Shown: positions 54,421 through 64,000 of the stretch, in pieces
Position numbering within the stretch: position 1 is the first letter of the stretch
Layout of the letters: every line of letters starts with the position of its first letter
Assembly: GCA_024803745.1 (NCBI GenBank)
Contig: JANJXV010000013.1
Coordinates: 54,964,501-55,028,500 of the forward strand
Length of the DNA stretch: 64,000 nt
Direction: 5' to 3'
Origin: Megascapheus bottae
Taxonomy: Eukaryota; Chordata; Mammalia; Rodentia; Geomyidae
The notes under the pieces: model-generated
Database searches by the model: none
Told to the model about the DNA's origin: nothing
What the model saw: the letters and a program-made list of their open reading frames with translations, nothing else
Position numbers and translations under genes: made by a program

Positions 54421-54708
54421 TTTGTTAATGTTCTGCTATCTTAACTAGAAAGATGAATATGGAAATTATGTTGCAGGAAGAATGCCTCTATTACTTGACT
54501 TACAAGAGATCCCCCAAGACTGTCTCACACAAACAGAATCTGGCTGTCAGTCTCCACATGCACCAGTAACTCTCAGTGTTGTCAATTGCTTTCTGAACAG
54601 GATAACAGCAGGTAGGTATTTCTTATCTAGAAAAATCCTACTTTTAAAAAATGGCATTGATACATTGAGGTGTGACTTATAACTTTTAGTAGAACACAAA
54701 AGCTCAGG

Positions 54709-54940
54709 GCCGGGCTGGGAGCGTAGTCTACTGTGCGTGTTTGCCTAGCATGCACAAAGCCCTGGGTTCAACTCCTTGGTACCACATACACAGGAAAAGC
54801 TGGAAGTAATGCTGTGGCTCAAGTGGCAGAGCACTTGCCTTGAGCAAGTGTCCAAGGACAGTGCCCAGTCCCTGAGTTCAAGCCCCAGGACTGGCAAAAA
54901 AAAAAAAAAAGAAAAGAAAAGAAAAAAAGAAAGAAAGCTC
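54709..54940 (+). mobile_element. ID-ID dimer SINE
   Basis: Nearly complete, with a GAAAA-type tail. AAGCTCAGGG(C/G) is repeated on both sides (54,700 and 54,935), a likely target duplication. Confidence 0.9.
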
Positions 54941-54942
54941 AG

Positions 54943-55160
54943 GGGGCCAGGAGTTTGACCTAGTGGTAAGAGTGCTTGCCTAGCATGCATGAAGACCTGG
55001 GTTCGATTCCTTGGTACCACATACATACAAAAAAGAAGCCAGACGTGGTGCTGTGGTTCAAGTGGTAGAACTCCAACCTTGAGAAAAAAAGCCCAAGGAC
55101 AGTGCTCAGGCTCTGAGTTCAAGACCCAGGACTGGCAAAAAAAAAAAAAAAAAAAAAAAG
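54943..55160 (+). mobile_element. ID-ID dimer SINE
   Basis: Complete with an A21 tail, followed by a third AAGCTCAGG. Confidence 0.9.
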
Positions 55161-55202
55161 CAAGCTCAGGACCAGTGACTATGTCCTGAGTTCACAGGAC
55201 TG

Positions 55203-55221
55203 ACACACACATGCACACATA

Positions 55222-55257
<36 letters not shown>
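55203..55257. repeat. (CA)n microsatellite
   Basis: CACACATGCACACAT passes into about 16 CA units. Confidence 0.9.
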
Positions 55258-55258
<1 letters not shown>

Positions 55259-55259
55259 C

Positions 55260-55455
55260 TCTTCTTTTTCTTTTTTTTTGTGTGTTAATTTGGGGCTTGG
55301 ATTCAAGGCCTCATGTTCTTAGGATTTGGGGTTTGAGGCTGGGACTCTACCACTTGAGCCATACTTCCAGTTCCAGCTTTTTCCTGGAAAAATATGTGTG
55401 CCTGGCCTGGCTTTGCAGCTTGACCTTCAGATCTCAACCTCCTGACTAGCTCTGC
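55260..55455 (-). mobile_element. B1-ID composite SINE, diverged
   Basis: Poly-T, TTTGGGGCTTGGATTCAAGG to CCTCCTGACTAGCTC. Confidence 0.65.
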
Positions 55456-55640
55456 CTTTCTTTGCTAAAGTTATCTGTCATGAGATTCAAGGCCCTCTCG
55501 AAGAACCCATGACAGCCCCTGCATCTCAGTGTCATTAGTTTAATTCTACCTGGCAAAGAAAGACCATTTCCAAAGTAAGATGTATGTGCAGGCTCTAAGA
55601 AACAAGTCAGAATGTCATAAAAGGCACTTAGAGGGGTGTG

Positions 55641-55855
55641 CGTGCTAGGGGCTCAGGCCTGTAATCCCAGCTACTCAGGAACCTGAGATCTGAGGATCGT
55701 GGTTCAAGGTCAGCCTGGGCAGAAAAGTTCATGAGACTCTTATCTCCAACTACCCAGCAAAAATCCAGAAGTGGAGCTGTGGCTCAAGTGGTAGAGCACC
55801 ATACTTCAGTGAGAGTACAAAGTTCTGAGTTCAAGTCCTTGTCTCAGGGACACAC
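55641..55855 (+). mobile_element. B1-ID composite SINE
   Basis: Both halves present. The right end is altered after GAGTTCAAGTCC. Confidence 0.85.
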
Positions 55856-56870
55856 ACAATGAAGAAGAAACTGAAACCACATGTTCACCCTGTAGTCTAC
55901 AGTGAAAATGAACCTCTCCAGGGGGTCAGTCACCCCAGGATCCTGGGCAGAAGGCAAGTCTGGGGTCTAGCTAATGATCAGGAGGCTGCAGGATCAGCGG
56001 GGACAAATGACAGCTTCTCAAGGGAGGGGTAAGAGGGGGTGGGGTGCTCACCACCTCCCACCTGCTCTTAAGTCCTTTCGGCAAAGACAGATAAAGGCCT
56101 CATGGCTAATGGGGATTTGCATTGGCAGAGGTCCAGAGTTGGGTAGATACCGTCACCCTCATTTTGTGAAGCAGAAACTAAGGCTCAGAGAGGTGAAGGT
56201 CCAGCCGGTGGCCTTCACCCTTGGCTGTTGCTCTACAAACCATGGCAGCCACCTCTGAGCCTTCCAGTGCCAGTCCCCCCAGCAGGGAGGAGGGTGGACA
56301 GGGGTGGGGAAGGGGGAGGGGCTGGAAGGGGTGGCCAGAGGGCATCCCTAGGGGTGGCCCTCAGAAGATGTCAGGGCTTAGAGAATCCAAGCCACACCTC
56401 TGATGGCTGCGGTCAGCCTCCAGGCCGGAGGCCTCTCGTGCCCAGAATAACTTTCCCCTGTCAGCATGTTGCAGTGTGGGAGGAAAAGCAGAAGCATTGC
56501 TGCTGGCAGAGAGCATCCTCTGCCGGCCTTTCAGAGACCCCCGGTGCTCCTGGTCCCCAGAAGTGATTTAGTGGGACATGTCCCTCCCACCTCTCCCCTG
56601 GCTGGGATCTGAAGAGTGGGGTGGGTCGCCCTCCACCCCCTGCACTGAGTAGAGCCAGTGGTGCTCTGAGCAGCGACAGGCCGCCTTCCCCGGAAGTGGG
56701 GGCTTAGCACCTTCTCTGCTTGCTTATTATGTTGCTGGAGGTCTAAAAATGACCGTCCTTCGCAAATGACTTTTCTGGAAGTTCTGATGAGAGTAAGGTA
56801 ACTAATGTGGGACCTTGTATCATTGAGCCTGGGACTCAGGTCCTGCTCTGGACTCTGGAGGGGGTTTCTA
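55856..56870. other. Intergenic unique sequence
   Basis: A MIR-like core (GAAACTAAGGCTCAGAGAGG) lies at about 56,145-56,200 on the minus strand. No exon supported. Confidence 0.4.
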
Positions 56871-56872
56871 GT

Positions 56873-56918
56873 CTTCCTTCCTTCCTTCTTTCCTTCCTTC
56901 CTTCCTTCCTTCCTTTCC
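56873..56918. repeat. (CTTC)n microsatellite
   Basis: About 11 CTTC units at the tail side of the adjacent minus-strand SINE. Confidence 0.95.
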
Positions 56919-57135
56919 TGATACTGGGCCTTGAACTCAGGGTCTCATGTTCTTGCTTGGCTTTTCCTCTCAAGGCTGGTTCTCTACTTGAGCCACAGCC
57001 CCACTTCTGGATTTTTGCTGGGTAGTTGGAGATAGGAGTCTCACATACTTTCCTGCCTAGGCTGGCTTTGAACCTCCATCCTGAGATCTCAGCCTCCTGA
57101 GTATCTAGGAGTCCAGGCATAAGCCACTGGCCCCA
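56917..57135 (-). mobile_element. B1-ID composite SINE
   Basis: Full reverse copy. Confidence 0.85.
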
Positions 57136-57214
57136 CTTAGTAGCCTCTTAGTGATGTCCAGTCCTCCCTCTCAACTTTATTTCTTACATTCTTCGTTCAT
57201 TTTACTATTTTCTT

Positions 57215-57375
57215 TCTTTGGACAGTACTGGGGTTTGAGCTGAGGATTTATTTGTTAGGCAAGTACTCTACCACCTGAGCCACATTTTTGCTCACCCCTT
57301 TTTGCTCACTTGGGTCTTCCCAGATCATCTTAGACTTTGGTTTTCCTATTTGTGCATGAGCCACTGGACCCAGAT
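57215..57375 (-). mobile_element. Old ID plus B1 fragment
   Basis: AGTACTGGGGTTTGAGC and CTACCACCTGAGCCAC are recognisable. The B1 part is decayed. Confidence 0.5.
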
Positions 57376-57599
57376 TTGTGTGTGTGTGCTGGGCCTAGGG
57401 CTTGAACTCAGGGGCTGGGTGTTGTCCCAGAACTTTTATGCTCAAGGCTAGTGCTCTTTGAGCCATAGCTCCGCTTCATGGTTAATTAGACATAAAAGGC
57501 TCACAAGCTTTTTTGCCGGGGCTGGCTTTGAACCATGATCCTCAGATTTCAGCCTTCTGCGTAGTTAAGGATTACAGGCGTAAGCCACCAGCACTTGGC
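57376..57599 (-). mobile_element. B1-ID composite SINE
   Basis: Full reverse copy ending in GCGTAAGCCACCAGCACTTG. Confidence 0.85.
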
Positions 57600-57727
57600 G
57601 CATTTTACTTTTAATTGTTAACATAAATGATTGTTGGGTCTTCTGCTTTCCCAAACACCTTCCAAATTCAGATCCTGGACCTGTGTTTTGGACTGGCTGT
57701 TGCCCTAATGTACAGCAGCTACCTGAG

Positions 57728-57744
57728 CCCCCCCCCCCCCCCCC
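57728..57744. repeat. C17 homopolymer
   Basis: Uninterrupted C run. Confidence 0.9.
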
Positions 57745-59136
57745 GTGAGTGGTCTCCTCACTCCCGTGCCTTTAGCACGTTCCACTGGCTTTTCCATAGA
57801 AGTTGACCCTGCCCCTACAGCTTCCACCTACGTTGTCGTTGCCTGTCATCTCTGCTGGCTCCTCCTTTCATGAACAATAGAAGTGTTGGGAATGTGATGA
57901 TGATCCAAGGCTGTGCTAGGGATACAGGCCGAGACCTTCACTGCTTGCTGGTGTGGGCGAATGGACCGCCATCCTCTCACCTGAAGGACTTTGGTACTCA
58001 GGGGTCCACATGGGGGCTGCTAGGGGCTTAAGCTGAACAGCTGTGGAAAGAGCAACAGGGCAGAAACCCGACCCACAGGTCACAGCAGAGAAGGGGGACT
58101 GAGGAGGAGGGAGGTGACAGGTCTCAGCCCAGCTTGGTCAGCAGCAAGAACAGGCTCCAGGAGCCGGAGAGTTCCTTTCATCCATGGAAATCAGATCCTC
58201 ACTCATCATCCTCACTCAGGGAACATCTACTGTATGGTCTACTGGGACATACTGTGTGCCAGGCACTGGTCTAGCCTCAGGCCAGATAGCAAAGAATTAA
58301 ATAAGACACATCTGGATCTCCCCTTCTAGTGCAGGGAAGAGGGGATAAGCATGGCGCTTAGTTTAAGAGAAAAGCAAAGGAGCCACGAGACCGGTGGCAG
58401 GCAGGGAAGAGGGGTCTGGCGCTGAAGAGGTAAGTGAGTGACCCAGGTAGAATCAGGGGAAGCTGAGGAGACAAGAAGGTTGAAAGGTGAAGGCAGAACT
58501 GAGGCTAGATCAGGCTACTGCCCGTGAGGCCACAGCTTCTGTCCTGGCTGTGCTGAGAGCCAGGGCAAGCTCTTGAGGGAAAGGGGTGTGATCTGTGATC
58601 TGATTGTTTCCACAGACTCTCTGGTCAGAGCCAAGGGAGGCCAAAGGGGGCGAAGGCTGGAAGTGGGATGTGACAGTGGTGGTGGTGGGGGGGGGGGGTG
58701 GGCAGTCTGGATCTGATTTGAGGGCGGAGCCAACAGGATGTGAGGGCAGGGCTGGGGGAGGAAGGATCCAGAAGGGACGTCTGCAGCTGCACTGTCTGCA
58801 ATAACTTCCCCTAGCTCTGGGAAACCTCTGGACTCCCTTTCCTGCCTGTTCTGCTGTGAGCTGACCCGGGGAGGCCTCTCCTCCTTCACCTCTGGCCTCC
58901 TTCCACTCCACCGCCAGCTTCTGCAACCTCTGGCCTTTTGTGGTGCCAGGGACTTCCTGCCCCAGGGCCTTAGTCCTGACTGTCCTCTGCCTGGCCTCTT
59001 CCCCTGTGAGAGTGGCTTCTAGGTCCTCTAATGCACTAAGTCAGATTTCTCCCCAGACTTTGCAGCCCCACACCCCTTCACCCTTCATTTTTCCTGGCAT
59101 CACAGTCTGTTAATGGAGGGGTGTGTGTGTGTATGT
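57745..59136. other. Intergenic unique sequence upstream of LRP5
   Basis: 58,200-58,330 contains ACTGTGTGCCAGGCACTGGTC, a phrase common in ancient mammalian interspersed repeats. A G run lies at 58,688-58,698. No exon supported. Confidence 0.4.
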
Positions 59137-59352
59137 GCCTGTACTGGAAATTGAATTTACCATCTAATCACAGTTCTTTAGCCTTTTTCTTCAAGGCTGG
59201 TGCTCTACCACCAAAGCCACTTCTGGCTTTTTGTTGTATTGGAGGTAAGAGGCTCGCATCTTTCCTGCCCTGGACTGGCCTTGAACTGTGATCCTTGGAT
59301 CTCAGCCTCCTGAGTAACTGAGACTCATGATGGAAGTCACCAGTGCCTGGCG
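59137..59352 (-). mobile_element. B1-ID composite SINE, diverged
   Basis: CTGTACTGGAAATTGAATTT to AAGTCACCAGTGCCTGG. Confidence 0.75.
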
Positions 59353-59559
59353 TAATGGAAACTTTTCATTTTGCCTTGTTGTTTTTGTGGGTCTCCTTTT
59401 CCAGAATAAACTCTGGGAGTCAGAGGGTCTGTGTCTGACCAGTGGTGTGAGAAGCTCTGTTGGTTGACATAACCAGTGTGGATTTTGGGGCTTCAGGAAT
59501 TTCCAGGAGGCTTTGTTTGTCCCCCCCTGCTCCCCAACACCCAAGAGTATTATTAGGGG

Positions 59560-59665
59560 TATTATTTTCAGATAGGGTCTTAAGGTCTTACATTTTTGTC
59601 TGGGGCTGGATTCAGACCATGATCCCGAGTGGCTGGAATTACTGATGCATTCCACCACACCTGGT
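59560..59665 (-). mobile_element. B1-like fragment, diverged
   Basis: ATAGGGTCTTAAGGTCTTAC to CATTCCACCACACCTGG in reverse. Confidence 0.55.
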
Positions 59666-59784
59666 TCATTTGTGGAAGTGCAGTGTCAATGACGTTTTGC
59701 CAGAGGAGCCTTGAAGAGCCCTGATTTTTAGCTCTTTGCATAGGACTGCGGGCAGACACGCTCGGCCCCTTGTCTCTTGCACTT

Positions 59785-59880
59785 CTGTTTTGAGACGGGG
59801 TCTTGCTCGGTGTGTCCTAGGCTGGGCTAGAGCTCCGGTCCTGCTTCACCCCGGGTTACAGGTGTGCACCGCCACGCCCG
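59785..59880 (-). mobile_element. B1/7SL-like fragment
   Basis: GAGACGGGGTCTTGCTCGG to GGTGTGCACCGCCACGCCC in reverse, at the edge of the LRP5 CpG island. Confidence 0.7.
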
Positions 59881-60393
59881 CAGCTGTGCTCACTGCACAC
59901 GCGAGCAGCAGGGCCAGGGCCAGGCGCAGCCATCGCTCCCGGCAGCCCCTCTCCCGGGAGGGGCTCAGGGCCGGGCTGTCCGGGGTGGGCACGGAGGGGG
60001 CACCCTGGGCTCGCTCGTGGGAAGGATTCGGAGGCAGGGTTTGCCCCTGGAGGCCCCTGCCCACTCTGTGCCCACTTCACGGCCGGCCGTGATCCCCTTC
60101 CCCGGCGTCCCCAAGTGAGGACAGGTGTCGCCGCCCGGGGGTGGGGTGGGGGCCCTGACCTGCCGGAGAGCGAAGGGACCCGGGCCCGGGCGGCCTTCCA
60201 GGCCCGAAACGGCCTCTGCGTGCGCTCGGGCCGCGTGCCTCGGTTTCCCCACTGGCAAAGGCCAGGCCTGGGAGCCGGCTCCACAGGTGACACACCTGCT
60301 TCCGGGCCGGGCCGGGGTCTGGCGGGCGAGGGGAGCGCAGGGGCTCGGGAGCCGCGTGGCCTCGGGCCGGCTCCGGGGGGCGCCCGCGGGAGG

Positions 60394-60429
60394 GCGCGGG
60401 CGGCGCGGGGGGCGCGGGCGGCGCGGGGG
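60394..60429. repeat. 18-bp perfect tandem repeat in LRP5 leader/promoter
   Basis: Two identical 18-bp GC-only units at 60,394-60,411 and 60,412-60,429. The second is the left arm of a 19-bp inverted repeat with 60,561-60,579. Confidence 0.9.
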
Positions 60430-60596
60430 GCGGAGACCGGCGCGGCTTCCGCCCCGCTCCCGCCCTGCGCCCTCCCCTCCCGTCGTCCTGGTCCGCGGCG
60501 CCCGCCGGAGGGGAGGCGGGAGGCGCCGGGAGCCGCGCTCGAGCCGCCACCCGCCCCGCGCCCCCCGCGCCGCCCGCGCCGCCCGCGCCCCGCGCC

Positions 60597-60611
60597 ATGG
60601 AGCCCGAGTGA
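60597..60611 (+). other. LRP5: LRP5 upstream ORF (4 codons, MEPE)
   Basis: ATGGAGCCCGAGTGA, start context GCGCCATGG (a near-ideal Kozak match), ends 14 bases before the LRP5 start codon. As I recall, the human LRP5 leader has the same short ORF. Confidence 0.75.
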
Positions 60612-60625
60612 GGCCGCGGGACAAC

Positions 60626-60710
60626 ATGGAGGCGGCGCCGCCCCGGGCCCCGCCGCCGCCGCCGCCGCTGCTGCTGCTGGCGCTGTGCTGCAGTCTGGCC
60701 CCCGCCGCGG
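60626..60710 (+). CDS. LRP5: LRP5 exon 1 (signal peptide), partial gene
   Basis: The ATG at 60,626 encodes MEAAPPRAPPPPPP followed by LLLLALCCSLAPAA, then one base of the next codon and a donor GTAGGT at 60,711. Human LRP5 also begins MEAAPP, followed by a Leu-rich signal core and PAPAA, with exon 1 ending in the same phase. LRP5 is a single-pass Wnt co-receptor that works with Frizzled at the cell surface and controls bone mass and retinal vessels. Only the signal-peptide exon is here; the four beta-propellers and the cytoplasmic PPPSP motifs lie in later exons outside the window. The identification is supported by the order C11orf24-LRP5 and by the strand. The hydrophobic core is shorter and the proline run longer than in human. 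The start is the second ATG in the leader; the first opens a 4-codon uORF. Confidence 0.9.
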
Positions 60711-62565
60711 GTAGGTGGGCGCGGGCCGCGGGGCGGGCGCGGGCCGGGGCCCGGGGCGGCGGCCGGGCCGGGCCGAGCGCGCCGCCGCCCCCGGCCACCC
60801 CGCGAGTTGGGGCGCGTTGGGGCGCGCGCCGCGGGGGCCGCGCAGGGCCTTTGTCTCGCCGGGCGCTCGGGCCCGGTCCGGGGGCGCGGGCTCGGCTCCG
60901 GGGGACCCCGGGACCTGGCCAGGTGCGGCGCGGGCGGGTCCTCACCTGCCCGCTGCCCTGGGGACACGGGGACTCGGGCGGGCCTGGCCGTGGGGCCCGG
61001 GGCGGGGAGCGCGGGGAGCCTGGCGGCCGCGGCCGACCGCGACCTGAAGTTGCCGGGAGAAAGTTCTGTACCCGGCGCCGGGGCGGGGCGGCCCGGCCTG
61101 CGTCCCGGACCCGACACCTGCCCGGGCCCCGGGGTCCGCGCGGGGTCCAGCGCCCGGGGGGAGGTGGGCCGGGCCGGGCCGGGGCTGCGGCGCCCCCGCC
61201 GCGGCGGTGCCCGCCCGCGCGCGCGGAGGGGAGGCCCGGGAACTTGCCGTGTAAGTTGGTGCGGGGCGGCCGGCGGCGCCGCAGCCTCGGGAGCGCCGAG
61301 GCGGTCTGCGAGCTCGGACGCCGCCGGTGGCCGCGCCGGCCCCAGGGACGCGCGTGTTCTGTGGTTGGGGGGAGCGTGCGGGTGGACGGGCCGGCCGGGT
61401 GCCGAGCTCTCCTCGCTGCTGCCCTGCGCTCCTTCGGAAATGGGGGTGTGTGGGGAGGGACAGACGTCGGGCCCCTTTGTCTGGGCCTCCGTGACCCACA
61501 GCTGTCTCCCTGAATACCTCCACGGGGCGGGCGGGGGCCCGGCCTGGCTCCGGTCACATCCCGGGGACCACAGCCTTTCCATGGTACTTTGGCAGCAGCT
61601 AGGGATGGGAGGACATGGGATTTGGCTCCTCAAGCCTTCCTGCTTCCCCTGCCCAGACAAGAGTTCCTGGGGGGGGGCTTCACCCCACGGGGTCCCTGAC
61701 AGGATATGCTGACCCCCGCCCCAATCTGGTGCTTGCAAAACAAGGTAAAGACAAAACAAATGACAGGCCAGCATTGCCCTTTCTTTCCGGAAATGCCTGG
61801 GTCACGCTGCAAAGGGATTTCTTTGGGGGGGGGGGAGCTGTTTGTTTTAAAGGTGGGGTTACTTCTCAGCTCATTTCAGTTTGGGCTTTTCCTGTGTGTG
61901 CTGGGGTGATGTTGCTGGGATCTGGGGCCTGTTGTCATGTGATTGGAGACCCCCAAGAAGAAAGAATGACATCTGTCCCATTGGGTTTGTGTACCAGGCT
62001 GGGAGCCACGAGCCGGGAGTGGGCTATTCTTTAACATTAGGCAGTCAGGAGCCTGGCTGGGCCGGCCGATGTGGTAATGCAGTCCTAAAATGGAAAGGCA
62101 GGGAGGGAGGACTCTCTCTCAGCAGCCTGATCTTTGAGTGCTCTCTGGGATCTGGTGAGATCCACCGGGTTGTTGCAGAGGCTTCAGTGAAGGCAGGGAA
62201 CCAGCCCCTAATCTTTTTCCTGATGGCTTCCTGTTGCAGTTTGAAGCTGTGAGCCCACGGAAGTCAGTGCCTTTGTTCCAGTGGTCCTGGGTGGGAGAAT
62301 GGCATGCCCCAGGCCCAGGGAAGCTCCCTGCAAGGCCCCAGCAGGCATGAGTGTGGGGAGGTAAGGAAACCTTCAGCAAGACCGTGTGCCCTGCAGACTC
62401 TCACATCCAGGACTTTACTTGGGCCACGGCGAGTCCAGTGCTATCCCTGTATCAGGGGCTGCCTGCCTGGACAAGGTATTCCACCAGCCTGGTCTTTGGG
62501 CTCAGTTGCTGTTTGACTTCTGGGGCATTGTTTAGCTGCTCTGTGCTAGATGTATTGCTCAGATC

Positions 62566-62792
62566 AGGTCTGTGTGTGTTACCCAGGCCAGCCTGGGACC
62601 ATGATCTTCCTACATTTATTTATCTTTTTGCATGATTGGAACCAAGAGATGTGTGTGTCCTCACACCTGGCTTCTTGATTGAGGCGCAGTCTTGCTAACT
62701 TTTTCCCAAGCTGGCGTCTAACTTTCAGACCGTCTCAACTTCTGCCTCTTGGGTAGTTGGGATTACAGGCATGAGCCACCATGCCCAGCCCT
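62566..62792 (-). mobile_element. Two B1/7SL-like fragments
   Basis: GTTACCCAGGCCAGCCTGGG (62,579) and, from about 62,680, TGAGGCGCAGTCTTGC through GGGATTACAGGCATGAGCCA in reverse. Confidence 0.6.
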
Positions 62793-63283
62793 TTTATGGC
62801 ATTTTCTCTGGCATCTGGTATTGTGTTATAGAATGGAACAGGATGGCAAATGTGATCTAGTCCTCTCCATGTGGGGGCTGGATGGGGAAACAGGCCCATG
62901 GGCAGATGTGGGAGAGGTGGTCTTCAGCGTATCGACTAGGGGTCCAAGACCCATCCTCAAGGGTAGAGTGACCTTGCTGCCAGAGCCAGCTCATACTGTG
63001 ACCCTGAGGCTGTGGAAGCTTCTGGCAGACTCGAGGCTGATGTGAAGGAAACGCAGGCTGTCGAGGCTGTGTTAGTGAACCGCATGGAACTGGCTGCTTT
63101 CAACTTGAGGTTGAAGCTTCGGTAGTAGTGTGTAGTTCACAGGCAGTGAGCCCGTTACAACAGTCACGATTATCAAGTTGTAAAACAGTTCCAGAGAAAG
63201 CCCACCCCATGCCCGCTGTGATCTCCATCCCGGTACCATTGCCATCTGCACTCTGTCTCTGTGAACTCTCTCTTCTGGCTGTC

Positions 63284-63400
63284 CTGGAGAGACAGTCCTG
63301 GGCTGTCACCCTGACTGGCCTAACTCCTGGGCTCCAGCAGTCGTCTTGCTTTGGCCTCTTGAGTAGCTGAGACCACAGACACGCACCGCTGCACCAGGCT
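63284..63400 (-). mobile_element. B1/7SL-like fragment
   Basis: GGAGAGACAGTCCTGGGCTG to GACACGCACCGCTGCACC in reverse. Confidence 0.6.
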
Positions 63401-63446
63401 GTGTTTCCTATAAACGGGCTGTGCAGTACATGGCTTTTGTGCCTGA

Positions 63447-63449
<3 letters not shown>

Positions 63450-63497
<48 letters not shown>

Positions 63498-63604
63498 CTC
63501 CCCCCTCTCTCTCCTTCTCCCTCTCTCTCTCTCCCTCTCCCTCTCTCTCTCTCCCTCTCCCTCTCTCTCTCTCTCTCTCCTTCTCTCTCTTTCTTCCTTT
63601 CTTC
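63450..63604. repeat. CT/CTTT/CCCT microsatellite
   Basis: About 150 bp of pure pyrimidine in the place where the adjoining minus-strand SINE should have its poly-T. Confidence 0.95.
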
Positions 63605-63605
63605 T

Positions 63606-63790
63606 AGTCTTAGGCTTGAGCTCAGGGCCTGAGCACTGTCCTTGGACTTTCTCAAGGCTACAGCTCTACCACTTGAGCCTCAGCACCACTTCCAGTAGCT
63701 TTTTTCTATGTATGTGGTACCGAGGAATCGAACCCAGGTCTTCGTGCTTGCTAGGGAAGCACTCTACCACTAGGCCAAACTCCTGGCCCT
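63606..63790 (-). mobile_element. ID-ID dimer SINE
   Basis: Full reverse copy, from TCTTAGGCTTGAGCTCAGG to AAACTCCTGGCCC. Confidence 0.9.
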
Positions 63791-63799
63791 GACCTCTTT

Positions 63800-63960
63800 C
63801 TTTATTTTATTTTATTTTTTTTCCTTTTTTGTTTTTTATTGTAATTAGTAAAAGGGTTACATGATATTTGCCAGATAGAAGGTGCATTAATTCACATACA
63901 TTGATACCCTTTCACATGTCTTGGTACCCATTTCCCTCCCCCCCCTACCTCTTTCTTTAG
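63800..63960 (-). mobile_element. L1 3' end, 5'-truncated
   Basis: T-rich start, then AAAGGGTTACATGATATTTG and GGTACCCATTTCCCTCCCCC. This is the reverse of an L1 3'UTR and relates to 6,775-6,925 and 15,228-15,363. Confidence 0.55.
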
Positions 63961-64000
63961 CACAATGTTTTGTAGCCTGCATGGACATTCTAGTCCTCGT

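Larger units (their letters stand above)
59850..61440 (+). promoter_or_regulatory. LRP5: CpG-island promoter of LRP5
   Basis: A 1.6-kb island surrounds LRP5 exon 1 and extends into intron 1. It is TATA-less and rich in GC boxes and GGGCGGG/CCCGCCC-type motifs. The region immediately upstream of the ATG (60.38-60.60 kb) is more than 80% G+C by eye, with an 18-bp tandem duplication at 60,394-60,429. The start site is probably somewhere in the few hundred bases before 60,600. Confidence 0.8.
60711..64000 (+). other. LRP5: LRP5 intron 1 (5' part)
   Basis: Starts with GTAGGTGGGC and continues past the window. The first 700 bp are CpG-rich. 61,450-62,560 is unique with no element recognised. The end of the window is repeat-rich. 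Confidence 0.85.

Noticed and set aside
59965..61774. Open frames of 462-565 codons on both strands across the LRP5 island
   Set aside because: These are GC-driven open frames. The real coding segment here is only the 85-nt LRP5 exon 1, bounded by a good start and donor.
63320..63792. Open frames with Ser/Leu or Glu/Arg repeats at the right end
   Set aside because: Translation of the CT microsatellite and a SINE on both strands.
1..64000. Many tRNA-like A-box/B-box sequences that could be called tRNA genes
   Set aside because: They are halves of SINE dimers with A-rich tails and mismatched stems, dispersed in dozens of copies. None has the ends and anticodon arm of a functional tRNA that I could verify.

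Overview
The window is mammalian nuclear DNA, almost certainly from a rodent. It has intron-exon genes, three CpG-island promoters and very dense interspersed repeats. Most repeats are two related SINE types: an ID-ID dimer of about 200 bp (two tRNA-like halves) and a composite of about 230 bp with a B1/7SL-like left half and an ID-like right half. ID-like dimers at this density recall the ID-like SINEs described from Geomyoidea (kangaroo rats, pocket mice, pocket gophers). The lineage is therefore probably Castorimorpha, but this rests on remembered repeat structure and no search was run.

Three genes are anchored or inferred, in the order of human 11q13.2 (KMT5B, C11orf24, LRP5). (1) A CpG island at about 1.1-3.6 kb is placed as the KMT5B (SUV420H1) promoter by synteny only. 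The gene would run leftward out of the window and no KMT5B coding sequence is present. (2) C11orf24 lies on the minus strand, with its promoter CpG island and probable 5'UTR exon at 37.1-37.2 kb, a signal-peptide exon at 30.2 kb, and a large mucin-like and transmembrane exon at 27.3-28.4 kb. A candidate ATTAAA poly(A) signal is at 27.0 kb. The spliced protein is predicted at about 405 residues. (3) LRP5 lies on the plus strand. Only exon 1 (signal peptide) is in the window, at 60,626-60,710, inside a CpG island at 59.9-61.4 kb. Everything to its right is intron 1.

The space between genes is mostly repeat. About 95 SINE pieces can be delimited by eye, many nested in one another. Other elements are L1 fragments (a broken ORF2 copy at 14.9-16.5 kb, an internally deleted L1 at 16.5-19.8 kb, and three 5'-truncated L1 3' ends), a 515-bp solo LTR inserted in a SINE with a 4-bp target duplication (40,008-40,522), a decayed hnRNP A/B-like processed pseudogene (20.3-20.7 kb), and many microsatellites that mostly sit on SINE tails. 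No true tRNA, rRNA, CRISPR or prokaryotic feature is present. I did not find an undescribed biological system. The most noteworthy points are a shifted splice acceptor and an in-frame 15-bp minisatellite in C11orf24, the 5' leader of LRP5 (tiny strong-context uORF plus a 19-bp perfect GC inverted repeat), and several datable nested insertions.
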